Shown one piece after another: positions 5,624 to 5,763 of a stretch of DNA of 5,763 nt. The DNA lies in NCBI GenBank assembly GCA_002352045.1, contig DEHT01000071.1:87057-92819 (forward strand). Reading direction: 5' to 3'. The translations under genes were made by a program, and so were the position numbers. Every line of letters begins with the position of its first letter. Position 1 is the first letter of the stretch. The DNA is from Chitinophagaceae bacterium UBA2793. Lineage in GTDB: Bacteria; Bacteroidota; Bacteroidia; Chitinophagales; Chitinophagaceae. The notes below the pieces were generated by a model. It did not search any database. It was not told the DNA's origin and saw only the letters and a program-made list of their open reading frames with translations.

Positions 5624-5653
5624 AAAAGCTTCCGAAAATTTCCGGAAGCTTTT
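5624..5653 (-). terminator. Strong intrinsic terminator of the right-edge gene
   Basis: AAAAGCTTCCG (5624-5634) and CGGAAGCTTTT (5643-5653) form a perfect 11-bp stem with an 8-nt loop. On the minus strand the stem runs into TTTTTGTTT, the better U-tract; on the plus strand it ends TTTTCAATT. It starts 3 bp after the stop codon at 5659-5657 of the minus-strand frame to its right, which it most likely terminates, and it insulates the YdcZ-type gene from that transcript. Confidence 0.85.
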
Positions 5654-5656
5654 CAA

Positions 5657-5763
5657 TTACTTTAGCTCGTTTAGGTATTGGTTTAATACAGGATAAAAGA
5701 AATAGAAGTTGACCGATATTGGATTGGTTTTTTTTATTGGATATTGAAAACGGTTGGTTTCTC
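5657..5763 (-). CDS. C-terminal 34 codons of an unidentified minus-strand gene (5' end outside window)
   Basis: From the right edge the minus strand has an open frame that ends in TAA at 5659-5657, only 3 bp before the strong hairpin terminator. The 34 visible residues start E-T-N-R-F-Q-Y-P, include 'NPISVNFYFFYPVLNQYL' and end N-E-L-K. The aromatic-rich, mixed composition looks like genuine protein, and the stop-terminator spacing supports it. The other two minus-strand frames are less likely: one stops at once, the other runs through the terminator with a poor composition. I do not recognise the family from so short a piece. Confidence 0.6.
   Translation of the reverse strand, partial: ETNRFQYPIKKTNPISVNFYFFYPVLNQYLNELK

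Noticed and set aside
5578..5762. Alternative minus-strand frame at the right edge, running through the terminator and ending near 5578
   Set aside because: It reads through the 11-bp terminator stem and has a low-quality composition; the neighbouring frame stops just before the terminator, as a real gene would.
1..5763. Mobile element, phage remnant, CRISPR array or defence system
   Set aside because: No transposase, integrase, spaced direct repeats, tRNA or defence-type domain is visible; genes are ordinary housekeeping or stress-response types.

Overview
The window looks like ordinary chromosomal DNA of a member of the Bacteroidota, perhaps near the Chitinophagaceae (inference). The grounds are AT-rich intergenic DNA, starts without a Shine-Dalgarno sequence, promoter-like boxes resembling the Bacteroidota pattern TTG...TAnnTTTG, and the style of the proteins. 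I see no tRNA, rRNA, CRISPR array, insertion sequence or other mobile element, and no clear new system. The interest lies mainly in regulatory DNA and start sites.

Left edge (1-416): the last 101 codons of a umuC-type Y-family DNA polymerase run rightward, cut by the window edge. They converge on katG. Two hairpins lie between the genes: one, with an 8-U tail, fits as the katG terminator on the minus strand; the other fits as the umuC terminator on the plus strand and overlaps the katG stop codon.

Centre (408-4199): katG (catalase-peroxidase, minus strand) is divergent from an oxyR-type LysR regulator that keeps both peroxide-sensing cysteines. The 127-bp gap holds a dyad, ATAG-N7-CTAT, which matches the OxyR/LysR recognition pattern. 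It sits one base before the oxyR ATG and about 60-65 bp upstream of the predicted katG transcription start. This suggests that one site serves both for katG activation and for oxyR autocontrol. A GNAT acetyltransferase follows oxyR after 11 bp and probably shares its transcript; it has no ATG start. Together these form a peroxide-response locus: sensor, detoxifying enzyme and a co-transcribed acetyltransferase of unknown target.

Right part (4196-5763): an exported dienelactone-hydrolase-family protein (minus strand) overlaps the GNAT stop codon by 4 bp tail to tail. It has a good promoter candidate and a perfect 10-bp inverted repeat in its leader. Next comes a small YdcZ-type (DUF606) DMT membrane protein on the minus strand, with a GTAGT-rich upstream region containing a dyad. 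At the right edge the last 34 codons of another minus-strand gene end 3 bp before a strong 11-bp-stem terminator.
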